A DNA stretch of 64,000 bases. It comes from JASJCL01 sp050291585 (lineage in GTDB: Bacteria; Desulfobacterota; Desulfobacteria; Desulfobacterales; Desulfosarcinaceae). Below the pieces are notes generated by a model. The model had not been told where the DNA came from. It saw only the letters and a program-made list of their open reading frames with translations, and ran no database searches. Below, piece after piece: positions 1 to 7,551 of the stretch. Position 1 is the first letter of the stretch. Every line of letters begins with the position of its first letter. A program made the position numbers and the translations under genes. The stretch covers positions 12,946 through 76,945 of the forward strand of contig JBNKKA010000002.1 in the NCBI GenBank assembly GCA_050291585.1. The letters are read 5' to 3'.

Positions 1-62
1 CCATGGAAAAAGTAATTACACAATTGGAGGAAAAAGCCCTCAAAAAGGAGGAGCCCAAATGA
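1..62 (+). CDS. murF: UDP-N-acetylmuramoyl-tripeptide--D-alanyl-D-alanine ligase, 3' end only
   Basis: This is the last stretch of an open frame entering from the left edge; it ends with MEKVITQLEEKALKKEEPK and a TGA at 60-62. MurF adds D-Ala-D-Ala to the UDP-MurNAc-tripeptide in the cytoplasm. The call rests mainly on position, because murF normally lies directly upstream of mraY in dcw clusters, and on an end that resembles the usual M-E-K-V tail of MurF. Only about 20 codons are visible, so no catalytic motif can be checked. The stop overlaps the ATG of the next ORF (ATGA at 59-62), and a strong AAAAAGGAGGAG lies just inside the 3' end. Confidence 0.6.
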   Translation, partial: MEKVITQLEEKALKKEEPK

Positions 63-298
63 TTACCTGCTGGCTCATGGCTGAGGGCGGTTGGAAGTCC
101 CTTACAGCAAACGAGCGGATTCCCCGGAAAGGAGGCAGCCGGCGCCTTCTCAGCAGCCGCCAGGTGAGCCGCTGGTGGCGAAACGAACTGGCCCTCATCG
201 CGGCGCCCTGTTTCGACTTGACAGATTATAACGGCGCAAAAGCCAAAACCTTTTTCACCATTTTTTCCATTAATGACAGAATGCACAGGCCGCAATGA
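59..298 (+). CDS. Unrecognised 79-aa ORF bridging murF and mraY
   Basis: This 79-codon frame starts at an ATGA overlap with the murF stop (59-62) and ends at an ATGA overlap with the mraY start (295-298). It has a strong Shine-Dalgarno (AAGGAGGAG) 5-10 nt upstream, whereas mraY itself has only a weak one, so translating this frame could couple murF to mraY. The product is basic in the middle (RKGGSRR) and has no motif I recognise, no clear signal peptide and no Cys cluster. It may be a real small protein, a coupling leader, or a remnant of longer murF-mraY spacer sequence. Support is positional; protein-level support is weak. Confidence 0.45.
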   Translation: MITCWLMAEGGWKSLTANERIPRKGGSRRLLSSRQVSRWWRNELALIAAPCFDLTDYNGAKAKTFFTIFSINDRMHRPQ

Positions 299-1374
299 TC
301 TACCATCTCCTCTATCCGCTGCACACCAGCATCTCGGCGTTCAACGTCTTCCGGTACATCACCTTCCGGGCGATCTACGCCAGCCTGACGGCCTTTCTGA
401 TCTGTTTTCTGCTGGGACCCTGGATGATCCGTAAGCTTGCGGCCCTCCAGGTGGGTCAGTATGTGCGCGAGGACGGGCCCCAGACCCACCTCAAAAAGGC
501 GGGCACCCCCACCATGGGCGGCTGCCTGATCATCGCCGGGGTAGCGGCCGCCACCCTGTTGTGGGCCGACCTGACCAACATCTACATCTGGATTCTGCTC
601 CTCAGCCTGTTGGGCTTCGGCCTCATCGGCTTTGTGGACGACTACCTCATGCAGGTCAAGAAACGCTCCAAAGGCCTCACCGCCAAGGGCAAGATCTTGC
701 TGCAGGTTTTCCTGGCCATGGGGATCGGCACCCTTGTGCTGCTGCGACCCGACTTCGACACCCAGGTGACCATACCTTTTTTAAAGCAGGTCTCTCCCGA
801 CCTGGGCTGGTGGTACGTGCCCTTCGCCGCCCTGGTGATCGTGGGGGCCTCCAACGGCGTCAACCTCACCGACGGCCTGGACGGTCTCGCCATCGGTCCC
901 ATGACGGTGGCGGCGGTCACCTATATGATCTTCGCCTATGTGGCCGGCCATGTGCGCATCGCCGAATACCTGCAGATCAACTACGTGGCCGGCTGCGGCG
1001 AGGTGACCGTCTTCTGCGGCTGTCTGGCCGGCGCCGGCCTGGGTTTCCTGTGGTTCAACGCCTACCCGGCCCAGGTCTTCATGGGCGACACGGGCTCCCT
1101 CAGCCTGGGGGCTTCACTGGGCGCCCTGGCGGTGATCACCAAACAGGAGATCCTACTGGTGCTGGTGGGCGGCCTCTTCGTCATCGAGGCCCTCTCGGTC
1201 ATCTTTCAGGTGAGCTTTTTCAAGGTCACCAAAGGCAAACGCATCTTCCGTATGGCGCCCCTGCACCATCATTTTGAACTCAAGGGCTGGCCGGAACCCA
1301 AGGTTATTGTCCGTTTCTGGATCATCGCTATAGCCCTGGCGCTGGTATCCATGAGCACTTTGAAATTACGCTGA
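295..1374 (+). CDS. mraY: Phospho-N-acetylmuramoyl-pentapeptide-transferase (lipid I synthase)
   Basis: MraY moves phospho-MurNAc-pentapeptide from UDP to undecaprenyl phosphate, giving lipid I at the inner membrane. The 359-aa length fits the family, and many hydrophobic helices are visible. Signature residues are present: the Asp pair at D115-D116 (FVDDY), NLTDGLDG at 190-197, MGDTGS with D265, and the cytoplasmic HHH loop at about 324-326. The ATG lies in an ATGA overlap with the upstream 79-aa ORF and has little Shine-Dalgarno of its own. The last 11 codons (ALVSMSTLKLR) form the start of the 86-bp tandem repeat that follows. Confidence 0.97.
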   Translation: MIYHLLYPLHTSISAFNVFRYITFRAIYASLTAFLICFLLGPWMIRKLAALQVGQYVREDGPQTHLKKAGTPTMGGCLIIAGVAAATLLWADLTNIYIWILLLSLLGFGLIGFVDDYLMQVKKRSKGLTAKGKILLQVFLAMGIGTLVLLRPDFDTQVTIPFLKQVSPDLGWWYVPFAALVIVGASNGVNLTDGLDGLAIGPMTVAAVTYMIFAYVAGHVRIAEYLQINYVAGCGEVTVFCGCLAGAGLGFLWFNAYPAQVFMGDTGSLSLGASLGALAVITKQEILLVLVGGLFVIEALSVIFQVSFFKVTKGKRIFRMAPLHHHFELKGWPEPKVIVRFWIIAIALALVSMSTLKLR

Positions 1375-1460
1375 TGAAACTGAGAACTATCCAAACGATT
1401 GCCAAAAACGACCGCAGCGCCGAAGCGCTGGTATCCATGAGCACTTTGAAATTACGCTGA
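1374..1460 (+). CDS. Repeat-encoded 28-codon micro-ORF, copy 1 (possible coupling cistron)
   Basis: ATG at 1374 overlaps the mraY stop as ATGA; TGA is at 1458-1460. The peptide begins MKLR, like the start of MurD, and ends ALVSMSTLKLR, exactly like the end of MraY. It is therefore a chimera made by the tandem duplication. The next micro-ORF starts at an ATGA overlap at 1460. I infer a coupling role, not a peptide function; translation has not been shown. Confidence 0.3.
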   Translation: MKLRTIQTIAKNDRSAEALVSMSTLKLR

Positions 1461-1546
1461 TGAAACTGAGAACTATCTATACGATAGCCAAAAACGACCG
1501 CAGCGCCGAAGCGCTGGTATCCATGAGCACGTTGAAACTAGGCTGA
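1460..1546 (+). CDS. Repeat-encoded 28-codon micro-ORF, copy 2 (possible coupling cistron)
   Basis: This frame starts at the ATGA shared with micro-ORF 1 (1460) and ends at TGA 1544-1546, which overlaps the murD ATG (1546). It nearly copies micro-ORF 1 (TIYTIA instead of TIQTIA; final residue Gly instead of Arg). Ribosomes finishing mraY could be handed through both micro-ORFs to murD by successive 4-nt overlaps. This is inference from sequence geometry only. Confidence 0.3.
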   Translation: MKLRTIYTIAKNDRSAEALVSMSTLKLG

Positions 1547-2910
1547 TGAAATTGAGAAATTCACATACGGTGGTAGTGGGACTGGGCCGCTCGGGTCTGG
1601 CCGCCGCCGAGTTGTTGCTTCTCAAAGGGGCCCGGGTGACAGTCACCGATAGCCGCGGCGCAGATGAGTTGGGTGAAGCGGCAAGCGTGGCCGAATCCCT
1701 GGGTGCCGCCCTGGAATTGGGTGGCCACAATCAGGCCACCCTCGACAACGCCGACCTCATCGTCATCAGCCCCGGAGTGCCCCACACCATCGCCCCCCTG
1801 GAGAAGGCCCGCGCCAAGGGCGTCCCCGTCATCGGCGAGGTGGAGCTGGCGACCAGATTTATCACGGCCCCCATAGTGGCGGTGAGCGGCACCAACGGCA
1901 AGACCACCACCACGGAGCTGCTCGGAAAGATGCTTAAGGCTTCTGGCAAAAAGACCTTCGTGGGCGGCAACATCGGCATGGCCCTGAGCAACTGCGTCAT
2001 CGCGAACAAAGATCCTGATGTGGTAGTGGCCGAGATCTCCAGCTTTCAGCTGGACACCATTGTGAGATTTCGTCCCAAGGTTGGGGTACTCCTCAACATC
2101 AGCGCCGACCACTTGGACCGCTACGATGGCATGACCGCTTACGCCGCCAGCAAGGCGCGTCTGTGGGCCAATATGCAGGCCGAGGACAGCCTCGTCTACC
2201 ATCGCACGGACCCGTACATCGCTTCTCTGGTGACAGGGGCACCCGGCCACCACCTGCCCTTCGCAGCAACGGATGGCGGGGATGAAGCGATGGCCACAGG
2301 AGCCCTGATCGACGACCAGCAGATCGAGCTGCGCCTGCCCGACCAGGAGGTCATGGCCATCGACCTGAGCCACACGCGCCTCATCGGCCCCCACAATCGC
2401 GAGAATATCGCCGCAGCGGCCCTGGCGGCCCTGTCAGCCGGGGCCACCCTGGCGGGCGTCCAGAAGGCGCTGGACGATTTCGCCCCCCTGCCCCACCGCC
2501 TGGAGCCAGTGGGCACAGTGGAAGGGGTGACTTACGTCAACGATTCCAAAGCCACCAACGTGGATGCCACGGTGCGCGCCCTGGCCTGCTTTGACGGCCC
2601 CGTGGCCCTCATCGTGGGGGGACGCAATAAAGATAATGATTTTAGTGAATTGCGTGAGGCGATTCGCACCACTGCCCGTCTATTGCTGGTCAATGGCGAG
2701 GCTCGCCAGGAGATCGTCGCCGCCCTCGAAGGCTGCGGGGTACCCCTGGAAACTATGGCCACCCAGGTAGAGGCGCTGGAAAAAGCGCGCCAGGAAGCCG
2801 AGCCTGGCTGGACCGTCCTGCTCTCGCCGGCCTGCGCCAGTTTCGATCAGTTCGATAACTATGCCGCCCGGGGGACGGCCTTCAGGAAAACGGTGGAGGG
2901 ATGGCGATGA
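1546..2910 (+). CDS. murD: UDP-N-acetylmuramoyl-L-alanine--D-glutamate ligase
   Basis: MurD is the cytoplasmic Mur ligase that adds D-Glu to UDP-MurNAc-L-Ala using ATP. The protein has 454 aa. An N-terminal Rossmann-like domain begins VVVGLGRSGLAAAELL, the P-loop is SGTNGKTTTTELL with K119, and the Mur ligase middle and C-terminal domains follow (NISADHLDRY, PHRLEPVG, NDSKATN, SPACASFDQF). The start at 1546 overlaps the stop of the upstream repeat ORF, and the MKLR beginning is shared with the repeats. The stop overlaps the probable ftsW start at 2907. Confidence 0.97.
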   Translation: MKLRNSHTVVVGLGRSGLAAAELLLLKGARVTVTDSRGADELGEAASVAESLGAALELGGHNQATLDNADLIVISPGVPHTIAPLEKARAKGVPVIGEVELATRFITAPIVAVSGTNGKTTTTELLGKMLKASGKKTFVGGNIGMALSNCVIANKDPDVVVAEISSFQLDTIVRFRPKVGVLLNISADHLDRYDGMTAYAASKARLWANMQAEDSLVYHRTDPYIASLVTGAPGHHLPFAATDGGDEAMATGALIDDQQIELRLPDQEVMAIDLSHTRLIGPHNRENIAAAALAALSAGATLAGVQKALDDFAPLPHRLEPVGTVEGVTYVNDSKATNVDATVRALACFDGPVALIVGGRNKDNDFSELREAIRTTARLLLVNGEARQEIVAALEGCGVPLETMATQVEALEKARQEAEPGWTVLLSPACASFDQFDNYAARGTAFRKTVEGWR

Positions 2911-4097
2911 GTGTGGCCGTGAACGCGCCCAACATCGTTGGGCCGTCCAGCACAGATGGACCGTCTGCCGTAGGCTTGACCTACGACACCAAGTTGCTTT
3001 TCTGCGTCCTTTTTCTGGTGGGGGTTGGCCTCGTCATGGTGTTCAGCTCCAGTAGTGCCCTGGCCCTCAAGCAGTACGACACCAGCTACTACTTTCTCAA
3101 GCGGCAATCGATCTTCTCCGTATTGGGAATCCTCGCCCTGGTGGTCTGCAGCCATGTGCCCTACCGGATCTATCGCCTGCTGGCCTACCCCATCCTGCTG
3201 GTAGCCATCGCCGCCCTCCTGATGGTCCAATTCAGCAGTCTGGGGGTTTCGGCCGGCGGGGCGCGTCGCTGGCTCGATCTGGGCTTCCTGCGCTTTCAGC
3301 CCTCGGAGCTGGCGCGCCAAGCCTTGGTGATCTACCTGGCCTATTCGCTCTCTAAAAAACAGCCCAACATCCGCCGCCTGAGCGTGGGTTTCATCCCCCA
3401 CGCAGTGGTCCTGGGGGTGTTCACACTGCTGCTTTTATTCCAGCCTGACTTCGGTTCGGTGGTGATCTTCACAGCCATCACCTGGATCGTCATGTTCGTG
3501 GGCGGCGTGCCCCTGCGCTGGCTGGTGGGCTTCATCCTGCCCCTGCTGCCGGCGGCCTATTTTTACGCCCTCACCGCCGAGTACCGCGTCAAACGTCTCC
3601 TGAGTTTCCTGGATCCCTGGCAGTATCCCGCCGACGCGGGCTACCAGACCATCCACAGCCTGATGGCCTTCGGCTCGGGCGGTATCGTTGGCACCGGGGT
3701 GGGCAAAGGCGTCCAGAAGCTCTTCTACCTGCCCGAGTCCCACACCGACTTCATCTTTTCAGTGATCGGCGAGGAGCTTGGTCTGGTGGGGGTCTGGTTC
3801 ATCATCGCGCTTTACACGGTGCTCTTCTGGCGGGGCATGCGCATCGCGCGCAACTGCGACGATCAGTTCGGAGCCCTTTTGGCCATGGGGATCACAACGG
3901 CCATCGGCCTGCAGGTGGTAATCAACATGGGTGTCACTCTGGGGCTATTGCCCACCAAGGGTCTGACCCTGCCCTTCCTGAGCTACGGGGGCACCTCCCT
4001 GCTGCTCAACATGGGGGCCATGGGCATTTTAATGAATATCGGCATGGGCAAAACGAAAGGGGAAAGCGGTCGTGTTCATCGTCCAAAACGCCCCTAA
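2907..4097 (+). CDS. ftsW: Divisome peptidoglycan polymerase FtsW (SEDS family)
   Basis: FtsW is the SEDS-family glycosyltransferase of the septum, working with a class B PBP in the inner membrane. About ten hydrophobic segments are visible, with family motifs GGARRWLDLG, FQPSELA, QPDFGSV, SHTDFIFSVIGEELG and LPFLSYGGTSLL. Two starts are possible: ATG 2901 inside murD, or ATG 2907, which makes an ATGA overlap with the murD stop. I chose 2907 because the same junction type recurs in this cluster. The 3' end overlaps the GTG start of murG by 26 nt and enters the first 21-bp repeat there. Confidence 0.95.
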   Translation: MSVAVNAPNIVGPSSTDGPSAVGLTYDTKLLFCVLFLVGVGLVMVFSSSSALALKQYDTSYYFLKRQSIFSVLGILALVVCSHVPYRIYRLLAYPILLVAIAALLMVQFSSLGVSAGGARRWLDLGFLRFQPSELARQALVIYLAYSLSKKQPNIRRLSVGFIPHAVVLGVFTLLLLFQPDFGSVVIFTAITWIVMFVGGVPLRWLVGFILPLLPAAYFYALTAEYRVKRLLSFLDPWQYPADAGYQTIHSLMAFGSGGIVGTGVGKGVQKLFYLPESHTDFIFSVIGEELGLVGVWFIIALYTVLFWRGMRIARNCDDQFGALLAMGITTAIGLQVVINMGVTLGLLPTKGLTLPFLSYGGTSLLLNMGAMGILMNIGMGKTKGESGRVHRPKRP

Positions 4098-5295
4098 GAA
4101 TAAGGGGTACGCCCCTAAGAACCAGGGGTACGCCCCTAAGAACAAGGGGTACGATAAAACAAGGGGCGTTGATAATCGCCTTCTGCGGGTCGTCATCGCC
4201 GGTGGCGGCACCGGTGGCCACCTCTTTCCCGGCATCGCCATCGCCGAGGCCTTCGTTGCTGAACGTCCGGGCACCGAAGTAATGTTCATCGGTTCGGGCC
4301 GCCCCCTGGAGATATCGGTGCTCTCCCAGACGGGGTTTCAGTTCGACACCATCGCCATCGAGGGTCTCAAGGGACGCGGCCGTTGGAACCAGCTGCGAGC
4401 CGCTTTCAAGATCCCCGCTGCTGTCTGGTCCTCGGCCCGCAAGCTGTGGGCCTTCCGCCCCCAAATGGTCGTGGGTGTGGGTGGCTACTCTGCCGGCCCT
4501 GTAGTCGCCGCGGCCTGGCTGCTGCGGATGCCACGGGTGCTCCACGAGCAGAACCTGCTGCCAGGGGTCACCAACCGCATCCTGGCCCGCCTGTCCAATC
4601 GTATCTATATTAGCTTTGCCGATACGGAGGGGCGCTGGGCGACAGACAAGATACGTCTCACGGGCAACCCCGTCCGCAAGGCGCTGCTCAGGGGCACGCA
4701 GAAAGAGGCCTCCTGCGAAGATGGCCTTAATCTCCTGGTCATGGGGGGTAGTCAGGGGGCCCACGCCATCAATATGGCCCTGATCGACGCCCTCGCCAAG
4801 CTGCCCAAAGAGACCACGCTGTGCGTGCGTCACCAGACGGGTACCAAAGACCTTGGGATGGTGACGGCCGCCTATAGGCGCCATGGTGTCAAGGCACAGG
4901 TGCAGCCTTTCTTTAACGACATGGCCGACTGCTACCGGTGGGCCGATCTGGCCATCTGCCGGGCGGGGGCCACCACCGTGGCGGAACTGACGGCCGTGGG
5001 ACTACCGGCCCTTTTCGTGCCCTTCCCATTCGCCGCCGACGACCACCAGCGCCTCAACGCCGAAGCCGTGGTCCAGGCTGGCGGTGGTGAGATGGTGTTG
5101 GAGCAGGATCTGGATGGCCACCGATTGGCCAAGCACCTGGCCCACTTTATGGATCACCCCGAGAGTCTGCGGGAAATGGCCGCGGCGGCCCGTATCCTGG
5201 GACGGCCGGCGGCGGCCGAGGAGATTGTCGAAGACTGCTTAACGCTGCTGGGATTGAAGTCATCTGCCGCGCAAGCTGAACCGGAGATTAAATAG
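4072..5295 (+). CDS. murG: UDP-GlcNAc--lipid I N-acetylglucosaminyltransferase, with a repeat-encoded N-terminal extension
   Basis: MurG turns lipid I into lipid II at the inner face of the membrane. The catalytic fold is clear: IAGGGTGGHLFPG near residue 45, VGVGGYSAGP, MGGSQGAHAIN, CRAGATTVAEL and PFPFAADDHQ. The frame opens at GTG 4072, behind AAAGGGGAAA and inside ftsW. The first 40 or so residues are unusual, because they include three copies of APKNKGY encoded by 21-bp repeats before the normal start of the domain. No ATG, GTG or TTG lies in frame between the repeats and the GGGTGGH motif, so the extension is probably translated. Confidence 0.95.
   Translation: MFIVQNAPKNKGYAPKNQGYAPKNKGYDKTRGVDNRLLRVVIAGGGTGGHLFPGIAIAEAFVAERPGTEVMFIGSGRPLEISVLSQTGFQFDTIAIEGLKGRGRWNQLRAAFKIPAAVWSSARKLWAFRPQMVVGVGGYSAGPVVAAAWLLRMPRVLHEQNLLPGVTNRILARLSNRIYISFADTEGRWATDKIRLTGNPVRKALLRGTQKEASCEDGLNLLVMGGSQGAHAINMALIDALAKLPKETTLCVRHQTGTKDLGMVTAAYRRHGVKAQVQPFFNDMADCYRWADLAICRAGATTVAELTAVGLPALFVPFPFAADDHQRLNAEAVVQAGGGEMVLEQDLDGHRLAKHLAHFMDHPESLREMAAAARILGRPAAAEEIVEDCLTLLGLKSSAAQAEPEIK
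4090..4152 (+). repeat. Three tandem 21-bp palindromic repeats at the 5' end of murG
   Basis: Units lie at 4090-4110, 4111-4131 and 4132-4152 and differ at only two or three bases. Each holds CCCCT-N7-AGGGG, which can fold into a hairpin. The arms of neighbouring units can also pair (AGGGG-TACG-CCCCT). An outer pair, AACGCCCCT at 4087-4095 and AGGGGCGTT just after the array, could close the whole block. The first unit contains the ftsW stop codon. In the murG frame each unit encodes APKN(K/Q)GY. Confidence 0.9.
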
Positions 5296-5299
5296 ACCT

Positions 5300-6679
5300 A
5301 TGTACCAAAAAAAATATCACATCCACTTCGTAGGCATCGGCGGCATAGGCATGAGCGGCATCGCAGAACTGCTCCTCAACCTGGGCTACCGGGTGAGTGG
5401 CTCCGACCTGCGCGCCTCGGATATTACCCGTCGCCTTACAAGCCTTGGGGGTAAGATCTTCGAGGGCCACCGCGCCGAGCAGATCGAGGGTGCCGACGTG
5501 GTGGTCACCAGCACGGCCGTCAACCCCAGCAACCCCGAAGTCGTGGCCGCCCAGGGCGCCGGGGTCCCCGTCATCCCGCGGGCCGAGATGCTGGCCGAAC
5601 TCATGCGCATCAAGTTCAGCATCGCCATCGCCGGGGCCCACGGCAAGACCTCCACCACCAGTCTGGTAGCCGCCGTCCTGGGGGAGGGCAAACTGGATCC
5701 CACCGTCGTCATCGGCGGGAAACTCCTCGGCATCGGCACCAATGCTGTGCTCGGTAAAGGCGATTTTCTGGTTGCTGAGGCCGACGAGAGCGATGGTAGC
5801 TTTTTGAAGTACAACCCGGCCATCGCCGTGGTGACCAACATCGACCGCGAGCACCTGGACTTCTACGCTGACCTGGACGCCATCAAGCAGGTCTTTCTGG
5901 ATTTTATCGAGCGGATCCCCTTTTACGGTCTGGCGGTGCTCTGCCTGGACAATGAATCGGTGCAGGACCTCCTGCCCCACATCAAGAAGCGTGTGGCCAC
6001 CTACGGCACCTCCACCCAGGCCGATTTCCAGGCTGCCGACGTGCGCTTCGAGGGGCTCACCTCCAGCTTCCGGGTGAGCCATAAGGGTGAGGTCCTCGGC
6101 GATATCCGCCTCAACCTGCCGGGGATGCACAATGTCTACAACGCCATGGCCAGCGTGGTGGTTGGCCGTGAGTTGGACCTTCCCTTTGTTACCATTAAAA
6201 AGGCCCTCGAGACGGTTAAGGGGGTGGGGCGCCGCATCGAGATCAAGGGCGAGGCCCGAGGCGTAAAGGTCGTGGACGACTACGGCCACCACCCCACAGA
6301 GATCAAGACAACCCTGGCGGCGGTGGCCCAGAGCTGGCCGGAGCGGCGCAAGGTGGTGGTTTTTCAGCCCCACCGTTACACCCGCACCCAGAGCCTCTTC
6401 GACGAGTTTACGCGGGCTTTTTACCAAAGCGACCAGCTGCTGGTGCTGCCCATCTACGCGGCCAGCGAGACGCCCATCGAAGGGGTCGACAGTCTGCAAC
6501 TCAGCGAACAGATCCGAGCCCATGGGCACAAGGATGTGCACCACATGCAGAACTTTGAGGTCTGCGAAACCTTTCTGCAAGAGAACTTGAAAGCGGGGGA
6601 TCTGCTCCTCACCCTGGGAGCGGGTGACGTGGTCCAGATCGGGGAGCGCATGCTGACCCAATTGAAAACCGAAGCCTGA
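5300..6679 (+). CDS. murC: UDP-N-acetylmuramate--L-alanine ligase
   Basis: MurC joins L-Ala to UDP-MurNAc, the first amino acid step of peptidoglycan precursor synthesis in the cytoplasm. The 459-aa protein opens with the nucleotide-binding GIGGIGMSGIAELL. The Mur P-loop AGAHGKTSTT has K116; EADESDGSFL, TNIDREHLDFY, DDYGHHPTEI and FQPHRYTRT are typical of MurC. The ATG at 5300 lies 4 nt after the murG stop. Confidence 0.97.
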   Translation: MYQKKYHIHFVGIGGIGMSGIAELLLNLGYRVSGSDLRASDITRRLTSLGGKIFEGHRAEQIEGADVVVTSTAVNPSNPEVVAAQGAGVPVIPRAEMLAELMRIKFSIAIAGAHGKTSTTSLVAAVLGEGKLDPTVVIGGKLLGIGTNAVLGKGDFLVAEADESDGSFLKYNPAIAVVTNIDREHLDFYADLDAIKQVFLDFIERIPFYGLAVLCLDNESVQDLLPHIKKRVATYGTSTQADFQAADVRFEGLTSSFRVSHKGEVLGDIRLNLPGMHNVYNAMASVVVGRELDLPFVTIKKALETVKGVGRRIEIKGEARGVKVVDDYGHHPTEIKTTLAAVAQSWPERRKVVVFQPHRYTRTQSLFDEFTRAFYQSDQLLVLPIYAASETPIEGVDSLQLSEQIRAHGHKDVHHMQNFEVCETFLQENLKAGDLLLTLGAGDVVQIGERMLTQLKTEA

Positions 6680-6705
6680 AGTAACCCTAGTATCAGAGGC
6701 AACCC

Positions 6706-7542
6706 ATGCTGTTTGACAAAAAACGTACGCGTAAAAATCGCTACAAAAAACGCCCCAGGAGCGGCAAGCCCGGGGCCGGCGCCAAGCGTCTGCTAAAAAT
6801 AATGGGCGGCAGTCTGGCGGTGGGAGCGTTCAGTGCATCGTTGGTCATGGCCCACGCCCTGTTTACCCAGGCCGGATACTACCGCGCCAAAGAGCTGCCG
6901 GTGAGCGGCAACCAGCGCCTCAGCGCCGCGGCGGTCCTGGCCCAGGCGGAGCTGGCCCCTGGGGTTCAGATTCTGGACCTCAACCTGGCCAGCGTGCACA
7001 ATCGTCTCTTGGCCCACCCCTGGATCGCCGAGGCCCAGGTGTCGCGGGAGATTCCCAACACCCTGCGGGTGACGGTGCGCGAACACCGCCCCCTGGCCGT
7101 GGTGGACATGCAGATGGGCCGGCGCTACCTGCTCAATGCCCAGGGGCGCCTGTTCAAACAATGGGACGCCACCGACCCGGAGGATCTGCCCGTGGTCACC
7201 GGCCTGGGCTATCGGGACCTGCCCATGAAAGCGCAAAGGGGGACCAAGCCCTTCCAGGCGGTTCTGACCCTGCTCACCGAGACCGCAGCCTGGGAGGCGC
7301 TCTCCCTCTCAAAAATCGAGGCCGACCCCGAAACCGGGCTGACCCTCGTGGTGGCCCACAGCGCCCAGCAGATTCGCATGGGCTATGGTCAGTACCCCGA
7401 AAAATTGTCCCGTCTGAAGGCCCTTCAAAAGCGCCTCAAAGACGGTAACTATATGCACGATTTCGCGTCCATCGACGTGAGCGATTTGGAACGGATTGTC
7501 GTTGCACCAGCTGGCGGAAGCGGAGATCAGCAGCGTTCATAG
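6706..7542 (+). CDS. ftsQ: Cell division protein FtsQ (POTRA domain)
   Basis: FtsQ is a bitopic divisome protein that links early and late division proteins in the periplasm. The 278-aa product has a very basic cytoplasmic tail (about residues 3-28), one membrane segment near 31-50, then a POTRA domain (YRAKELPVSGNQRLSAAAVL...) and the FtsQ beta domain (IPNTLRVTVREHRPLAVV). It sits between murC and ftsA as usual. The first bases of its stop region also form the AGGAGGAG Shine-Dalgarno of ftsA. Confidence 0.92.
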   Translation: MLFDKKRTRKNRYKKRPRSGKPGAGAKRLLKIMGGSLAVGAFSASLVMAHALFTQAGYYRAKELPVSGNQRLSAAAVLAQAELAPGVQILDLNLASVHNRLLAHPWIAEAQVSREIPNTLRVTVREHRPLAVVDMQMGRRYLLNAQGRLFKQWDATDPEDLPVVTGLGYRDLPMKAQRGTKPFQAVLTLLTETAAWEALSLSKIEADPETGLTLVVAHSAQQIRMGYGQYPEKLSRLKALQKRLKDGNYMHDFASIDVSDLERIVVAPAGGSGDQQRS

Positions 7543-7551
7543 GAGGAGCAC

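Larger units (their letters stand above)
1339..1558 (+). repeat. 86-bp direct tandem repeat spanning the mraY-murD junction (2.6 copies)
   Basis: Copies begin at 1339, 1425 and 1511 (partial, to about 1558), so the period is exactly 86 bp. The first copy includes the last codons of mraY and the last includes the first codons of murD. Copies 1 and 2 differ at only a few bases; copy 3 is more diverged. Each unit holds a small hairpin, CAGCGC-CGAA-GCGCTG. The pattern fits a duplication of the gene junction. Its inner segment (codons TIQTIAKNDRSAE) matches neither mraY nor murD, so the origin of that part is unclear. Confidence 0.9.

Noticed and set aside
4090..4152. CRISPR-like short repeats at the start of murG
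   Set aside because: The units are directly adjacent, with no unique spacers, and lie within a coding frame; there are no cas genes.
5288..6661. 457-codon minus-strand frame opposite murC
   Set aside because: An antisense shadow of a well-supported Mur ligase; composition is atypical and no motif is present.
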